Under the pieces are notes generated by a model. It did no database searches. It was not told the origin of the DNA and saw nothing but the letters and a program-made list of their open reading frames with translations. DNA of 44,192 nucleotides from contig JAQVOR010000011.1 of the NCBI GenBank assembly GCA_028702535.1, positions 1-44,192 of the forward strand. The letters run 5' to 3'. This document shows, one piece after another, positions 25,905 through 34,818 of the stretch (position 1 is its first letter; each line of letters starts with the position of its first letter). Source of the stretch: Bacteroidales bacterium. GTDB lineage: Bacteria; Bacteroidota; Bacteroidia; Bacteroidales; ML635J-15. The position numbers and the translations under genes are program-made.

Positions 25905-27305
25905 TTATTTCCCTTTTTCTGCCAACAAGCCAAGTCCATAAGAATAAGCAATTGGCTTTTTTTCAGCAAATGCTACTGGAAAAGCATCTGGAAAATCTTG
26001 ACGAGCCATTTCTAGGTAATAAGATGTTTGAGAGGACTCATTATGAGGATAGATATAATATTTATATCTGTTGCCAATTTTCAATTCAACCACATCGTTA
26101 AAGCCTTGCAATTCTTCTGAGTCATTCTCGATTTTAGAACTTGCCGCACGAATTTGAATCATAAATTGGATATCTGCATTTGACATATCAGATTTTTCTT
26201 CGGATTTGAGTTTATCTTCTTCCGATTTATCTTGTTCTTTTTCAAGATTTTTGTCTCGGTTTTTTTCGTCTTTACGTTTTTGTTTTTCTATGACTTTTCT
26301 ATCCCTTCGATTTAATTCACTCTCATCAGATACATTAACAGTCCTACCAATATTCATCAAACTAAAGTTAACATACTTTTTAGGATTAAGTCTCAAATCT
26401 TTAAGCAATTTATCAAGATTTTCAGCAGCATTTTCAAGTTGTTTTGCCAATTTATCATCTTTTAACAATTGTCCAAAAGTGCCTTCTCCATTATTAACTT
26501 TTTCGATTATTGTATTAAAATCTGTAAGTGCTTTATTTGCTTGTATAATTGTTTGCGAAATATTTAAAGCAACAAGTGTATCCGAAAAAGTAGAAAGATT
26601 ATTAAGAATATTAGATATTTGCTCATGATTATTACGAAGATTCAAGGTAATAGACTCAACATTCGATAAAATTCTGGAGATTTTACCTGATTCTTTAACT
26701 AACAATGTATCAAGGCTGAATGCAGAGTGTTCGATATATGCCATTGTAGTCTTTATGCTAGCAAAACTTTTTTCAAGGTTATCTCTTGTTTCTTCGTTAA
26801 ATATATAAGAAATAATTGCAATAGCTTTTTCAATTTCTTTCATCAACTCCTCTGCCTGATTTTTAATTGGCAACATCTGCACACTAACTTGGTCTTTAAG
26901 ACTTTGCTCGACCTCACCTATCAGAGTATCATTTGGCTGGTGGAACTTTTTACTTTGTCCAAAAATCAATTCAACACCTTTAGAACCCATGAGGTCCATG
27001 CTATATATCCGAGCAATAGTTTCGTCTGGCAATAAAAATTCATTAGTGATTTCCAAAGTAATCAAGAGTTTATTATCATTATTTGGTAAGAATTTGATAT
27101 CCATCACTTGCCCAATTTTGTAACCATTTACTGTAACTGGACAGGAGTTATTAAGTCCTTCAATTCTATCGTAAAAGACATAGTAGGAGTTAGTCTTTTT
27201 AAATAAAGGTGTCCCTTTTAGGAAATTAAATCCCCAATAAGCTATCGCAAGAATAATTATTCCTGCCAATCCATACCATATATAACGTTTTTTAGATTTC
27301 TGCAT
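25905..27305 (-). CDS. MCE/MlaD-family protein with C-terminal SPOR-like domain
   Basis: The 466-aa protein has an N-terminal transmembrane anchor (about 9-27, YGLAGIIILAIAYWGF) and one MCE/MlaD domain (about 38-115; YYVFYDRIEGLNNSCPVTVNGYKIGQV). A long helical region (about 125-300) is followed by a charged Lys/Glu linker. The last ~85 residues (from FMIQIRAASSKIE) form a SPOR-like domain homologous to the end of the amidase encoded just upstream: both have a V/IQxxASSKKIE-type start and a VVAF/PVAF segment. MlaD proteins ferry lipids between membranes; the SPOR-like end suggests contact with peptidoglycan. No mlaE/mlaF is in the window. The gene follows the amidase by 3 nt. Confidence 0.85.
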   Translation of the reverse strand: MQKSKKRYIWYGLAGIIILAIAYWGFNFLKGTPLFKKTNSYYVFYDRIEGLNNSCPVTVNGYKIGQVMDIKFLPNNDNKLLITLEITNEFLLPDETIARIYSMDLMGSKGVELIFGQSKKFHQPNDTLIGEVEQSLKDQVSVQMLPIKNQAEELMKEIEKAIAIISYIFNEETRDNLEKSFASIKTTMAYIEHSAFSLDTLLVKESGKISRILSNVESITLNLRNNHEQISNILNNLSTFSDTLVALNISQTIIQANKALTDFNTIIEKVNNGEGTFGQLLKDDKLAKQLENAAENLDKLLKDLRLNPKKYVNFSLMNIGRTVNVSDESELNRRDRKVIEKQKRKDEKNRDKNLEKEQDKSEEDKLKSEEKSDMSNADIQFMIQIRAASSKIENDSEELQGFNDVVELKIGNRYKYYIYPHNESSQTSYYLEMARQDFPDAFPVAFAEKKPIAYSYGLGLLAEKGK

Positions 27306-27308
27306 TTC

Positions 27309-28493
27309 TTATTGCCCCAATTCACTACGAGCTTGATTTAAAGGTAGTTTTTCTCCATTTTTAAATGCAACTACAAAACACCCTTCAAACTCAGTCTTTA
27401 ATTCTTTTTGGAGTTTAACAATTTCTTTATAATCAGTTTCTTTTCCAATTGTATATTTATAAACTCCGTTGTGCAAATATACATCAACATTTTGATAAGT
27501 TTCAAATTTTTGGGAATTAGTTTCAATTTTTTTTGATGAAGTCATAACCTGCACCTTAAAGAAAATCCCCTCTTCGCTGCTAATTTCGAGTATTGGATTC
27601 AGAGTTTCGGGCTTACTCCCAGCGGTGGTGAGTTCATCTGCAGCTTGGTTCGGGTTTGGGGTTTCGAGTTCTATGTTTTGAGAATTATTTGGATTAGAAT
27701 TATCTTCATAATGGTCTTTATAATTATTAAAGGCATCAAACAAAGCAATTGCTAAGTTATTTTTCCCTTCAGCGGAATTAAGATATTTTTCTTCTTCGGG
27801 GTTAGATATAAAGCCCAACTCAACCAAAACCGAAGGCATAGTTGTTCTCCACAACACCAAAAACCCTGCTTGTTTAACTCCGCGATCGAATCTTTTGATT
27901 TTATCACGTATTTCATCTTGCACTTTTCCGGCAAAAAATAGACTTTGAGTTAAGTTCGCATTTTGAAAGAGACTAAAAATTATATGATTTTCGGGGTCGT
28001 TAGGGTCAAATCCTCCATATTGTTCTTCGTAATTATCCTCCTTAAGTACAACTGAGTTTTCAAGTTTTGCGACTTTAAGGTTTGCATCATTCACATGAAG
28101 TCCCATAACAAATGTTTCGGCTCCATAAGGAGAGTTACTTGTTGAAGCATTTACATGGATACAAATAAAAAGATCTGCATTATTGTCATTAGCTATTTTT
28201 GCTCTTTTATATAATTCCACAAAACTGTCATCAGTACGGGTATAAATCACTTTAACATCTTTATATTTATCTTCTATCATTTTACCGAATTTAAGAGAAA
28301 TATCTAATGCGATATCCTTTTCTTTTGATATTTTGCCTACCGCTCCAGGATCTGTTCCCCCATGTCCTGGATCTATTACAACAGTTCTAATTTTGCTTTT
28401 ATCAGGAGCCTGAGCTTTTAATAAAGATATAGGCATAATAATTGCAAAAGCCATCAAAAATATAATATTCATATTTTTTTGTGTCATAAACAT
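27309..28493 (-). CDS. N-acetylmuramoyl-L-alanine amidase (AmiC type) with SPOR-like domain
   Basis: I choose the ATG at 28493 (MFMTQKNMN; 394 aa); 28487 is also possible. The track start at 28691 runs through the predicted promoter and over the divergent gene. A signal peptide (about to LLKAQA) is followed by an Amidase_3 domain with zinc-site motifs VVIDPGHGGTDPGAVG, the HVNAS segment and the catalytic Glu in SVLVELGFISNPEE. A Pro/Asn/Glu-rich linker leads to a ~75-residue SPOR-like domain (FFKVQVMTSSKKIE ... CFVVAFKNGEKLP). It cleaves the amide bond between MurNAc and the stem peptide, probably in cell separation. It is co-transcribed with the MlaD gene. Confidence 0.9.
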   Translation of the reverse strand: MFMTQKNMNIIFLMAFAIIMPISLLKAQAPDKSKIRTVVIDPGHGGTDPGAVGKISKEKDIALDISLKFGKMIEDKYKDVKVIYTRTDDSFVELYKRAKIANDNNADLFICIHVNASTSNSPYGAETFVMGLHVNDANLKVAKLENSVVLKEDNYEEQYGGFDPNDPENHIIFSLFQNANLTQSLFFAGKVQDEIRDKIKRFDRGVKQAGFLVLWRTTMPSVLVELGFISNPEEEKYLNSAEGKNNLAIALFDAFNNYKDHYEDNSNPNNSQNIELETPNPNQAADELTTAGSKPETLNPILEISSEEGIFFKVQVMTSSKKIETNSQKFETYQNVDVYLHNGVYKYTIGKETDYKEIVKLQKELKTEFEGCFVVAFKNGEKLPLNQARSELGQ

Positions 28494-28530
28494 ATTAGTT
28501 TTTGCTTCCGAAACGTTTTTTTCATTAGTT

Positions 28531-31206
28531 TTGGGCAAATTTTTAATTTTGTACAAAGATATATTTTTCATATCGGTTTTTAAAAAATTGTTGATACTAT
28601 TATTAACAGTTTTATGTGTTTTAACAAACACTAGCTTTGCGTATAACAATCTTCGTACCATAACAGCTATTAACACTAAAAACTCATACACATACTATTA
28701 CTCAAAATATAATTTTCAAATTGATGACACAATAAAAGGAGTACGCGAAAAAACTGTTGATTCTATTCCAATTCAGAAGTCTAGCATGGCTTTCGACTAT
28801 CCTGTTTACTACGATGCAGAAGATTCATTACTATTTGATTTTATAAAACAAAAAGCATATTTGTACGGCAATGCAGTGGTAATATATGAAAGCATTAATT
28901 TAACTGCCGACTTTATCAAAATGGACTTTCACACAAACGAAGTTTTTGCTCATGGTATCGAAGACAGCACTGGAGTAGTCAAAGGTAAACCTTTGTTTAA
29001 AGATACAGAAGAAGAGTTTAAAGCCGACACAATCAGATACAACTTTCGAAGCAAAAAAGGTATTATCAAAGAGGTTACAACCGAATTTGAGGGTAGCTTT
29101 TTGCATGGCGGCAAAACAAAAAAACAGGAAAGTGGTCATATTCACATGATTGATGGCAAGTTTACCACCTGCGACTTAGAACATCCACATTATTACTTTA
29201 AAATCAGCAAAGCCAAAGTTATTCCAAATGATAAAGTTGTCTCTGGCCCTGCATACCTTGTAATTGAGGATATACCTACTCCATTAGGCATCCCATTTGG
29301 ATTTTTCCCAAACTCTAAAGGAGGAGCAAACGGTGTGCTGATACCCGAATTTGGCTCTGAAGACAACAGAGGTTTTTTCTTACGTAAAGGAGGATATTAC
29401 TGGGCTATAAACGATTTTATGGATCTTACACTATTAGGAGACCTGTATTCAAAAGGTAGCTGGGGACTTAATCTTGCAACAAATTATAAAGTCAGATATA
29501 AATATAGTGGTAATCTTATTTTAGTCTATAATAAGAATAAAATAGGTTATGAGGGACTGCCAAATTTTCAGTATAGCGATATGTACTCAGCAAAATGGAG
29601 ATTTATGCAAGATGCAAAAGCGAGACCAAATTCTACTTTTTCGGCCGATGTTAATATAAGCTCATCGCAATTTGACAAATACAACTCATACTCGGCAAAT
29701 AATTATATGTCTAGCAATAAAACTTCCAGTATCTCTTACAGTAAAAACTGGCCAGGAACACCTTTTAGCCTTACTGCCGCTCTTCGTCACAATCAAAACA
29801 ATACAACTCAACAAATAAACCTTACTTTACCCGATATTACATTTAACGTAAACAGAATTTATCCTTTTAAAAGACAAGTAAAAGTTGGTAAAACAAAATT
29901 TTACGAAAAAATCGGCGTGTCATATAATATGAGTATAACCAATAAAGTCACAACTACTGATTCTGCATTTTTTGATATTGATTTTAATGATATTACCAAC
30001 GGTATCTATCATAAAATTCCAATAAACACTTCGTTTAAATTTTTAAAACACACAACCGTTGCACCAAGTTTTAACTATGCAGAACGTTGGTATTTTAAAG
30101 AGCTAAACCAATTTTGGGATTACAACAACCCCTCCGATACTATCGGATTTTTAGCTTCAGAATATCAAACAAGATTTTCTCGTGCATGGGATTATAACGC
30201 TGCTGTAAATTGGTCAACACAAATTTATGGGATGTTTAATTTCAAAAAAGGTAAAGTAAAAGCTATTCGTCATGTAATTACGCCAAATGTAAGTTTTAGC
30301 TATCGTCCCGATTTTGGTGTCGAAAAATACGGATATTATGACGAGTATTATCGCATACAATATAATGGTAATACTGGCCAATATGACACAGTAAGTTATA
30401 TTTATTCTCTGTACGCAAACCTACCTTATGGCAGCCCCTCGCGTGGAGGTGCTGGGAGTGTAAACTTTAACCTTGGGAATAATTTAGAAATGAAAGTTCG
30501 CAAGCTTAAAGATAGCACAGTTGTCGATAAAAAGATTAAGCTGTTAGAATCACTATCTTTTTCGACAAACTACAACATAATGGCAGACAGCTTAAACTGG
30601 GCTCCTTTATCAGTTAGCGGAAGAACAAAAGTAAAATTATTAGATCTTACATTTAGAGCTACACTTGACCCATACTCTTATGCTTTGAATGAATACGGTA
30701 CTTTTCGAAGGATAAATGAATTTCTCATAAACTCGGAAGACAAACAACTCTTTAGAATGACAATAGCTTCGGTTTCGGCAAGTTTCTCATTAAATTCTTC
30801 CAAGTCCTCAAAAGTAACAACCGCTCCTTCTCAATATGAAGTTTTATATGGTTTTCCCGAGAACTATGTTGATTTTGATATCCCATGGAATTTGAGTTTT
30901 AGTTATAATTTTAACTACAATAAACCTTATGATGAGTCCACAATTACACAAAATGTCAGAATGACAGGTGATTTTAATCTTACAAAGAAATGGAAAATTA
31001 GTTTTGGAAGTGGTTATGATTTTATTTTAAATAAAGCGACTTACACAACTATCGATATCTATCGCGACCTCCATTGCTGGGAAGCAAGCTTACACTTAGT
31101 ACCATTTGGTTCACACAAGGCATATATGTTTCAAATTAATGTAAAAGCATCAATGTTAAAAGACCTAAAACTTGCAAAAAGACGTAGTTGGTACGACAAT
31201 TTCTAA
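28531..31206 (+). CDS. lptD: LptD-like outer-membrane LPS assembly protein
   Basis: The 891-aa protein starts with a signal peptide-like stretch (KKLLILLLTVLCVLTNTSFA), then an OstA/LptA-like jellyroll (about 65-190; AYLYGNAVVIYESINLTADF) and a long barrel domain with LptD-type features such as CDLEHPHYYFKISKAKVIPN and PTPLGIPFGFFPNSKGG. In Bacteroidota these proteins insert LPS into the outer membrane. No ATG exists near the N-terminus: the ORF begins with TTG at 28531, and alternative TTG codons are at 28549, 28588 and 28591. I keep the longest version but cannot choose. It is divergent from the amidase-MlaD pair, a combination that groups envelope functions. Confidence 0.85.
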   Translation: MGKFLILYKDIFFISVFKKLLILLLTVLCVLTNTSFAYNNLRTITAINTKNSYTYYYSKYNFQIDDTIKGVREKTVDSIPIQKSSMAFDYPVYYDAEDSLLFDFIKQKAYLYGNAVVIYESINLTADFIKMDFHTNEVFAHGIEDSTGVVKGKPLFKDTEEEFKADTIRYNFRSKKGIIKEVTTEFEGSFLHGGKTKKQESGHIHMIDGKFTTCDLEHPHYYFKISKAKVIPNDKVVSGPAYLVIEDIPTPLGIPFGFFPNSKGGANGVLIPEFGSEDNRGFFLRKGGYYWAINDFMDLTLLGDLYSKGSWGLNLATNYKVRYKYSGNLILVYNKNKIGYEGLPNFQYSDMYSAKWRFMQDAKARPNSTFSADVNISSSQFDKYNSYSANNYMSSNKTSSISYSKNWPGTPFSLTAALRHNQNNTTQQINLTLPDITFNVNRIYPFKRQVKVGKTKFYEKIGVSYNMSITNKVTTTDSAFFDIDFNDITNGIYHKIPINTSFKFLKHTTVAPSFNYAERWYFKELNQFWDYNNPSDTIGFLASEYQTRFSRAWDYNAAVNWSTQIYGMFNFKKGKVKAIRHVITPNVSFSYRPDFGVEKYGYYDEYYRIQYNGNTGQYDTVSYIYSLYANLPYGSPSRGGAGSVNFNLGNNLEMKVRKLKDSTVVDKKIKLLESLSFSTNYNIMADSLNWAPLSVSGRTKVKLLDLTFRATLDPYSYALNEYGTFRRINEFLINSEDKQLFRMTIASVSASFSLNSSKSSKVTTAPSQYEVLYGFPENYVDFDIPWNLSFSYNFNYNKPYDESTITQNVRMTGDFNLTKKWKISFGSGYDFILNKATYTTIDIYRDLHCWEASLHLVPFGSHKAYMFQINVKASMLKDLKLAKRRSWYDNF
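28544..28551 (+). promoter_or_regulatory. Predicted -7 element for the LptD-like gene
   Basis: TAATTTTG is a perfect TAnnTTTG match. If used, transcription starts near 28558, downstream of the track's TTG start at 28531, which would force a start at one of the later TTG codons (28588 or 28591). No TTG -33 element is seen at the right spacing, so confidence is low. Confidence 0.3.
28554..28561 (-). promoter_or_regulatory. Predicted -7 element for the amidase-MlaD operon
   Basis: The minus strand reads TATCTTTG, a perfect TAnnTTTG match, 60 nt upstream of the chosen amidase ATG (28493). It almost touches the plus-strand -7 element at 28544-28551, so the two divergent promoters would be overlapping. 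Confidence 0.35.
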
Positions 31207-31345
31207 ATAAGATAAAAATAATTATTGCCCGATAAAAATCAGACATTATATTATTCGGTCTATTTAATTTTAAGATTAATCCATCCGGTCGAAATGACTA
31301 CCAGTTATGATATTAGAGGGAAAAATCTCAAAATTTTTATCCAAC

Positions 31346-31369
31346 AATAATAAATAATAATAATAATAA
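31346..31369. repeat. AAT microsatellite
   Basis: A short imperfect run of AAT/TAA triplets (AATAATAAATAATAATAATAAT) lies in the 282-bp gap between the LptD-like gene and the first thioredoxin-like gene. Apart from this and the promoter at 31451, I see nothing else in that gap. Confidence 0.6.
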
Positions 31370-31450
31370 AGTAAACCAATTTGATGTTTACATGTTAGAT
31401 TACTATTTTGGCAAAGAATTTGAATAATAAAAAACATTATAAAATTTTAT

Positions 31451-31458
31451 TAAATTTG
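31451..31458 (+). promoter_or_regulatory. Predicted -7 element for the thioredoxin-like pair
   Basis: TAAATTTG matches TAnnTTTG perfectly, 30 nt upstream of the ATG at 31489. No TTG is at the ideal -33 distance. Confidence 0.4.
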
Positions 31459-31488
31459 CACCATATTATAATTTAAAACAAAAAACTT

Positions 31489-32937
31489 ATGAAACGATTT
31501 CTTTTTACTCTTCTGATTTCTGCATTTACAATAGGAGTATTTGGGCAAAATCAAGAAATTAAAGTCAAAATCCATGGGATTAGCGATACTGTATTATATT
31601 TAGGACACCATTTTGGAGAAAAAAAATATGTTGTCGATACAACAGTCATAGACAGCAAAGGAAATGCGATATTCAAAAGCGACAAAAAATTAAATAAAGG
31701 TATTTATCTCATAGTAATGCCATCAAGAAACATGAATTACTTTGAATTCCTGATAAGTGATAAAAATAATTTTTCTATCGAAACAGATACTGCTGGATTT
31801 GTAGAACACATGAAAATAAAAGGAAGTAAAGAAAATGTAATTTTCAATGAATATCAGAAGGAAATGGCTCTTATTCAGAAGAAACGAATGGAACTCAATA
31901 AAGAATATGAAGCAACAAAAGATAACGAAACTGATAATAAGACAGTAATTGACGAAATGCAAACTCTTAATGATGAGAGAATAGCGTACATGGATAAACT
32001 TGTAAAACAAAACCCTGGTTCATTCTTTTCAAAAATACTTTTGGCAATGAAAGATGTCGAAATCCCTGAACCTCCAAGGAACGAAACTGGCGTTATAACC
32101 GACTCATCATTTCAATATAAATACTTTAAATCTCACTACTTCGATTATTTAGACTTTGCAGAAAGTGGATTGTTAAGAACCCCTATCTACGAAAGTAAAA
32201 TAAATTATTATTTCGATAAAATGGTTGTCCCATTAATTGATTCCTTGCTTCCCGAAGCAAATAATATTATAACAAAAACTTATGATGCAGGCGATAGCCT
32301 AATGTTTCAATTTACTGTGTCTCACTTGCTACATTATTTCGAGTCCTCAAAAATAATGGGATACGATGCAGTTTTTGTTGATATAGCCGAGAAATGGTAT
32401 TTAAGTGGTCTTGCACCTTGGGCAGATAGCTCTTTTTTAACAAAATTAGCCGAAAGAGTTGAAAAAATCACTCCAACAAAATTAGGAGCAGTCGCATACA
32501 ACCTCGAACGTATGCAAGGATTAGATGATAAATACTATAATTTACACGATATAAATGCAGATTATATAGCACTCGTTTTTTATGAACCACACTGCGGACA
32601 CTGTAAAACCGAAGTCCCAAAACTAATGAAGTACCACAGGGACAGTTTAAAAGGATTGAATGTTAAAATTTTTGCTGTCTATACACAATACGACAAAGAT
32701 GAGTGGAAAGAATTTATAGACGCAAAAGAACTTACCGAAGACGGCTGGTACAATGTTTGGGATGGTCCATATCCTCATTCAAAATTTAGAGATTTTTATG
32801 ATATCTACAGCACTCCTGTAGTTTATGTATTAGACAAAAACAAAAAAATTATAGGAAAACGAATCGGGGTTGAAAACATTAAGAGTCTCGTGGAATTTAC
32901 CAACGAAAAAATAAAACGTGAACAAAATAAAAAGTAA
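31489..32937 (+). CDS. Secreted TlpA-like thioredoxin-fold protein (paralogue 1)
   Basis: The 482-aa protein has a signal peptide (MKRFLFTLLISAFTIGVFGQ), an N-terminal beta domain like DUF4369 (about 22-120; GISDTVLYLGHHFGEKKYVVDT), a helical middle region, and a C-terminal thioredoxin fold (about 340-480). The redox-active motif is CGHC in FYEPHCGHCKTEVPKL, with the cis-Pro segment YSTPVVYVLDKNKKII. Proteins with this layout are common in Bacteroidota and are taken to be periplasmic or surface disulfide reductases; the partner is unknown. The next gene encodes a clear paralogue and overlaps it by 20 nt if its GTG start is used. Confidence 0.87.
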   Translation: MKRFLFTLLISAFTIGVFGQNQEIKVKIHGISDTVLYLGHHFGEKKYVVDTTVIDSKGNAIFKSDKKLNKGIYLIVMPSRNMNYFEFLISDKNNFSIETDTAGFVEHMKIKGSKENVIFNEYQKEMALIQKKRMELNKEYEATKDNETDNKTVIDEMQTLNDERIAYMDKLVKQNPGSFFSKILLAMKDVEIPEPPRNETGVITDSSFQYKYFKSHYFDYLDFAESGLLRTPIYESKINYYFDKMVVPLIDSLLPEANNIITKTYDAGDSLMFQFTVSHLLHYFESSKIMGYDAVFVDIAEKWYLSGLAPWADSSFLTKLAERVEKITPTKLGAVAYNLERMQGLDDKYYNLHDINADYIALVFYEPHCGHCKTEVPKLMKYHRDSLKGLNVKIFAVYTQYDKDEWKEFIDAKELTEDGWYNVWDGPYPHSKFRDFYDIYSTPVVYVLDKNKKIIGKRIGVENIKSLVEFTNEKIKREQNKK

Positions 32938-34417
32938 AATAAATATCATTTCAAATAAGCCATATTTAAAAGCTATTAAATATGGCTTATTTGTTTTATT
33001 TTTAACAATAAGTTTAAACTCATCAGCATATAACATTAAACTCGAAATAGAAAATTGCCCCAAGAGTTTAATATATCTAGGCAAACACAAAGGTCCCGAT
33101 TTTGAAGTCATAGATTCGGTAGTGGCCAAAAATGGATTAGTCATTTTTTCTTCTGATAAAACATTAGAAACAGGCGTTTACTTTATTATTATTCCACCAC
33201 AAACTAGATTTGATTTTATAGTTGCCACACATCAAGACATCACAATAAAAACTGACAATAGAGATGTTTTAAATAAATTAAAAATAACTGGCGAAAAACA
33301 ATATCAAATTTTTGTTGAGCTACAAAAATACATTGCAGCAATAAATAAACAAAGGATGCAATTGGAAATGGAACTTAATTTCTTTCAAATGTATCAAAAA
33401 GATACAGTAAGTCATGTGCAAAATAAAATTGACAGCTTAAATATTGCTCAATCAAAATTATACTCAACATATAAAATAGAGCTAAAACCTGATGAATTCC
33501 TTTTTAAAATATTAACTCTTTTAGAGCCATTTACAACTCCCGATAGTATTAGAGAACTACAATATTCTGATCCAGCCACTCACTACAAATACTACATTGA
33601 GCATTATCTTGACAGAGTAGATTTTTCTGATGCTGCATTATTAAATACTCCTGCATTTATTTTTCATAAACAACTCGAAGATTACTGCTACTATTTTTTT
33701 GATGTAAGAGTGAACAAACTCAACGAAGTTTATCCCGACATCGATAGATTAATCGCAAAAACAAACAATAATATTAAATTTCAACAATATATTTTAAGCT
33801 ATCTGATTTCGAGATATGAAAAGCCTTCTGATTTGCGACTTGAAGGAATTTTAGTATATGTTTATAGAAATTATTTTATGATTCACAAACCCCAGTGGGT
33901 AACACAACAAGCTTATGACATAATGAAGTTGAGAATCGAAAGCATACAATATAATCTTATCGGCTCAATTGGAAAAGATTTGATTTTAACAGACTTTGAC
34001 GGCAATAAAACTTCAATATATGATTTAAGTTCAAATTACAAAGTCCTGTTTTTTTGGGAGCCCGACTGCGATATTTGTACTGATGCCATATTAGAATTAA
34101 AGACTGCTTATCCACAACTTGCAGCAGAAAACATAGAAGTAATAGCGATTAACACTAATAATAAAACCAATAAAGAATGTCTCGAGTTTATAAACACTAA
34201 CGAGCTTACATGGATAAATTTATTCGATAAAGAAAACACAACAAATTATGAAATTTTTTATGGCACTTACAAAACGCCACGTTTATTTATACTCGACAGC
34301 AATAATAAAATTATAACAAAGGATATTAAGCCAAATTATATTTCTAATTATATCGATTCCTACGAAAAGCAATTAGAAAAAGAAAGAGGGAAGTTTGACT
34401 TTATGTTTGGAGAATAA
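32918..34417 (+). CDS. Secreted TlpA-like thioredoxin-fold protein (paralogue 2)
   Basis: The 499-aa ORF is a diverged tandem copy of the preceding gene: NCPKSLIYLGKHKGPDFEVIDS aligns with its DUF4369-like domain, and the C-terminal thioredoxin fold has CDIC in FFWEPDCDICTDAIL and a cis-Pro in YKTPRLFILD. The start is uncertain. The only plausible codon is GTG at 32918, inside the previous gene, giving a 38-residue signal peptide ending LNSSA. An 18-bp terminator-like hairpin overlaps codons 12-26, so expression may depend on read-through. The ORF itself is open to its stop and looks functional. Confidence 0.78.
   Translation: MNKIKSKINIISNKPYLKAIKYGLFVLFLTISLNSSAYNIKLEIENCPKSLIYLGKHKGPDFEVIDSVVAKNGLVIFSSDKTLETGVYFIIIPPQTRFDFIVATHQDITIKTDNRDVLNKLKITGEKQYQIFVELQKYIAAINKQRMQLEMELNFFQMYQKDTVSHVQNKIDSLNIAQSKLYSTYKIELKPDEFLFKILTLLEPFTTPDSIRELQYSDPATHYKYYIEHYLDRVDFSDAALLNTPAFIFHKQLEDYCYYFFDVRVNKLNEVYPDIDRLIAKTNNNIKFQQYILSYLISRYEKPSDLRLEGILVYVYRNYFMIHKPQWVTQQAYDIMKLRIESIQYNLIGSIGKDLILTDFDGNKTSIYDLSSNYKVLFFWEPDCDICTDAILELKTAYPQLAAENIEVIAINTNNKTNKECLEFINTNELTWINLFDKENTTNYEIFYGTYKTPRLFILDSNNKIITKDIKPNYISNYIDSYEKQLEKERGKFDFMFGE
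32952..33003 (+). terminator. Strong intrinsic terminator-like hairpin within the next ORF
   Basis: Perfect 17-bp arms CAAATAAGCCATATTTA (32952-32968) and its complement (32977-32993) enclose an 8-nt loop whose ends can also pair. The stem is followed by TTTTATTTTT. The hairpin begins 15 nt after the stop of thioredoxin paralogue 1 and lies within the predicted signal-peptide codons of paralogue 2. Confidence 0.7.
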
Positions 34418-34818
34418 AACAAGTTAACCCAAGTTGCAAATCACTAGTAGTAAGTTACTCATAAATAGCAACATGTGATTTTGTTTTTTACAATTGGGGG
34501 ACAACTTTTGTTTTTCTTACAAATTTAAAGTGCCTGCAAATGATAGATTCTGCAATGGTGTACTATAAGCGCTTTTAAATCTGGAGTAATGCTTAAAATA
34601 CTCAAGTCAATTGAGAAGCGAGTACATTTTTTATAAAATGCTGGTACTTTGTTGGTAACAAAACGGATTCCAGAATCGATTTAGATTATAGACAATCTCT
34701 TAAAAATGACAAATTTTCCAGTTAAACTTAGAATTTATTAAAAAGACATTGCAAAACTTTATTCGATAAAATGATATAGATTCAGGCTGAAATTCAATTC
34801 GCAAATGCGATCTTATAT
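34418..34818. other. Intergenic gap with no recognised gene
   Basis: This 401-bp stretch separates the thioredoxin-like pair from the convergent jetD. All frames are broken by stops in my reading. The first bases (AACCCAAGTTGC) remind me of insertion-sequence ends, but I find no matching inverted copy or transposase motif. No hairpin followed by a T tract was found on either strand. It may be decayed DNA at the border of the accessory region. Confidence 0.3.

Noticed and set aside
28494-28691. Longer amidase start at 28691
   Set aside because: The extra 66 residues lie upstream of a perfect TAnnTTTG element, overlap the divergent gene and precede a clear signal peptide.
32985-33003. ATG GCT TAT start with a frameshift in thioredoxin paralogue 2
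   Set aside because: That frame stops after seven codons; the GTG-started frame gives a continuous signal peptide without a frameshift.
34418-34500. Insertion-sequence end (AACCCAAGTTGC)
   Set aside because: No inverted partner, target duplication or transposase fragment was found in the gap.
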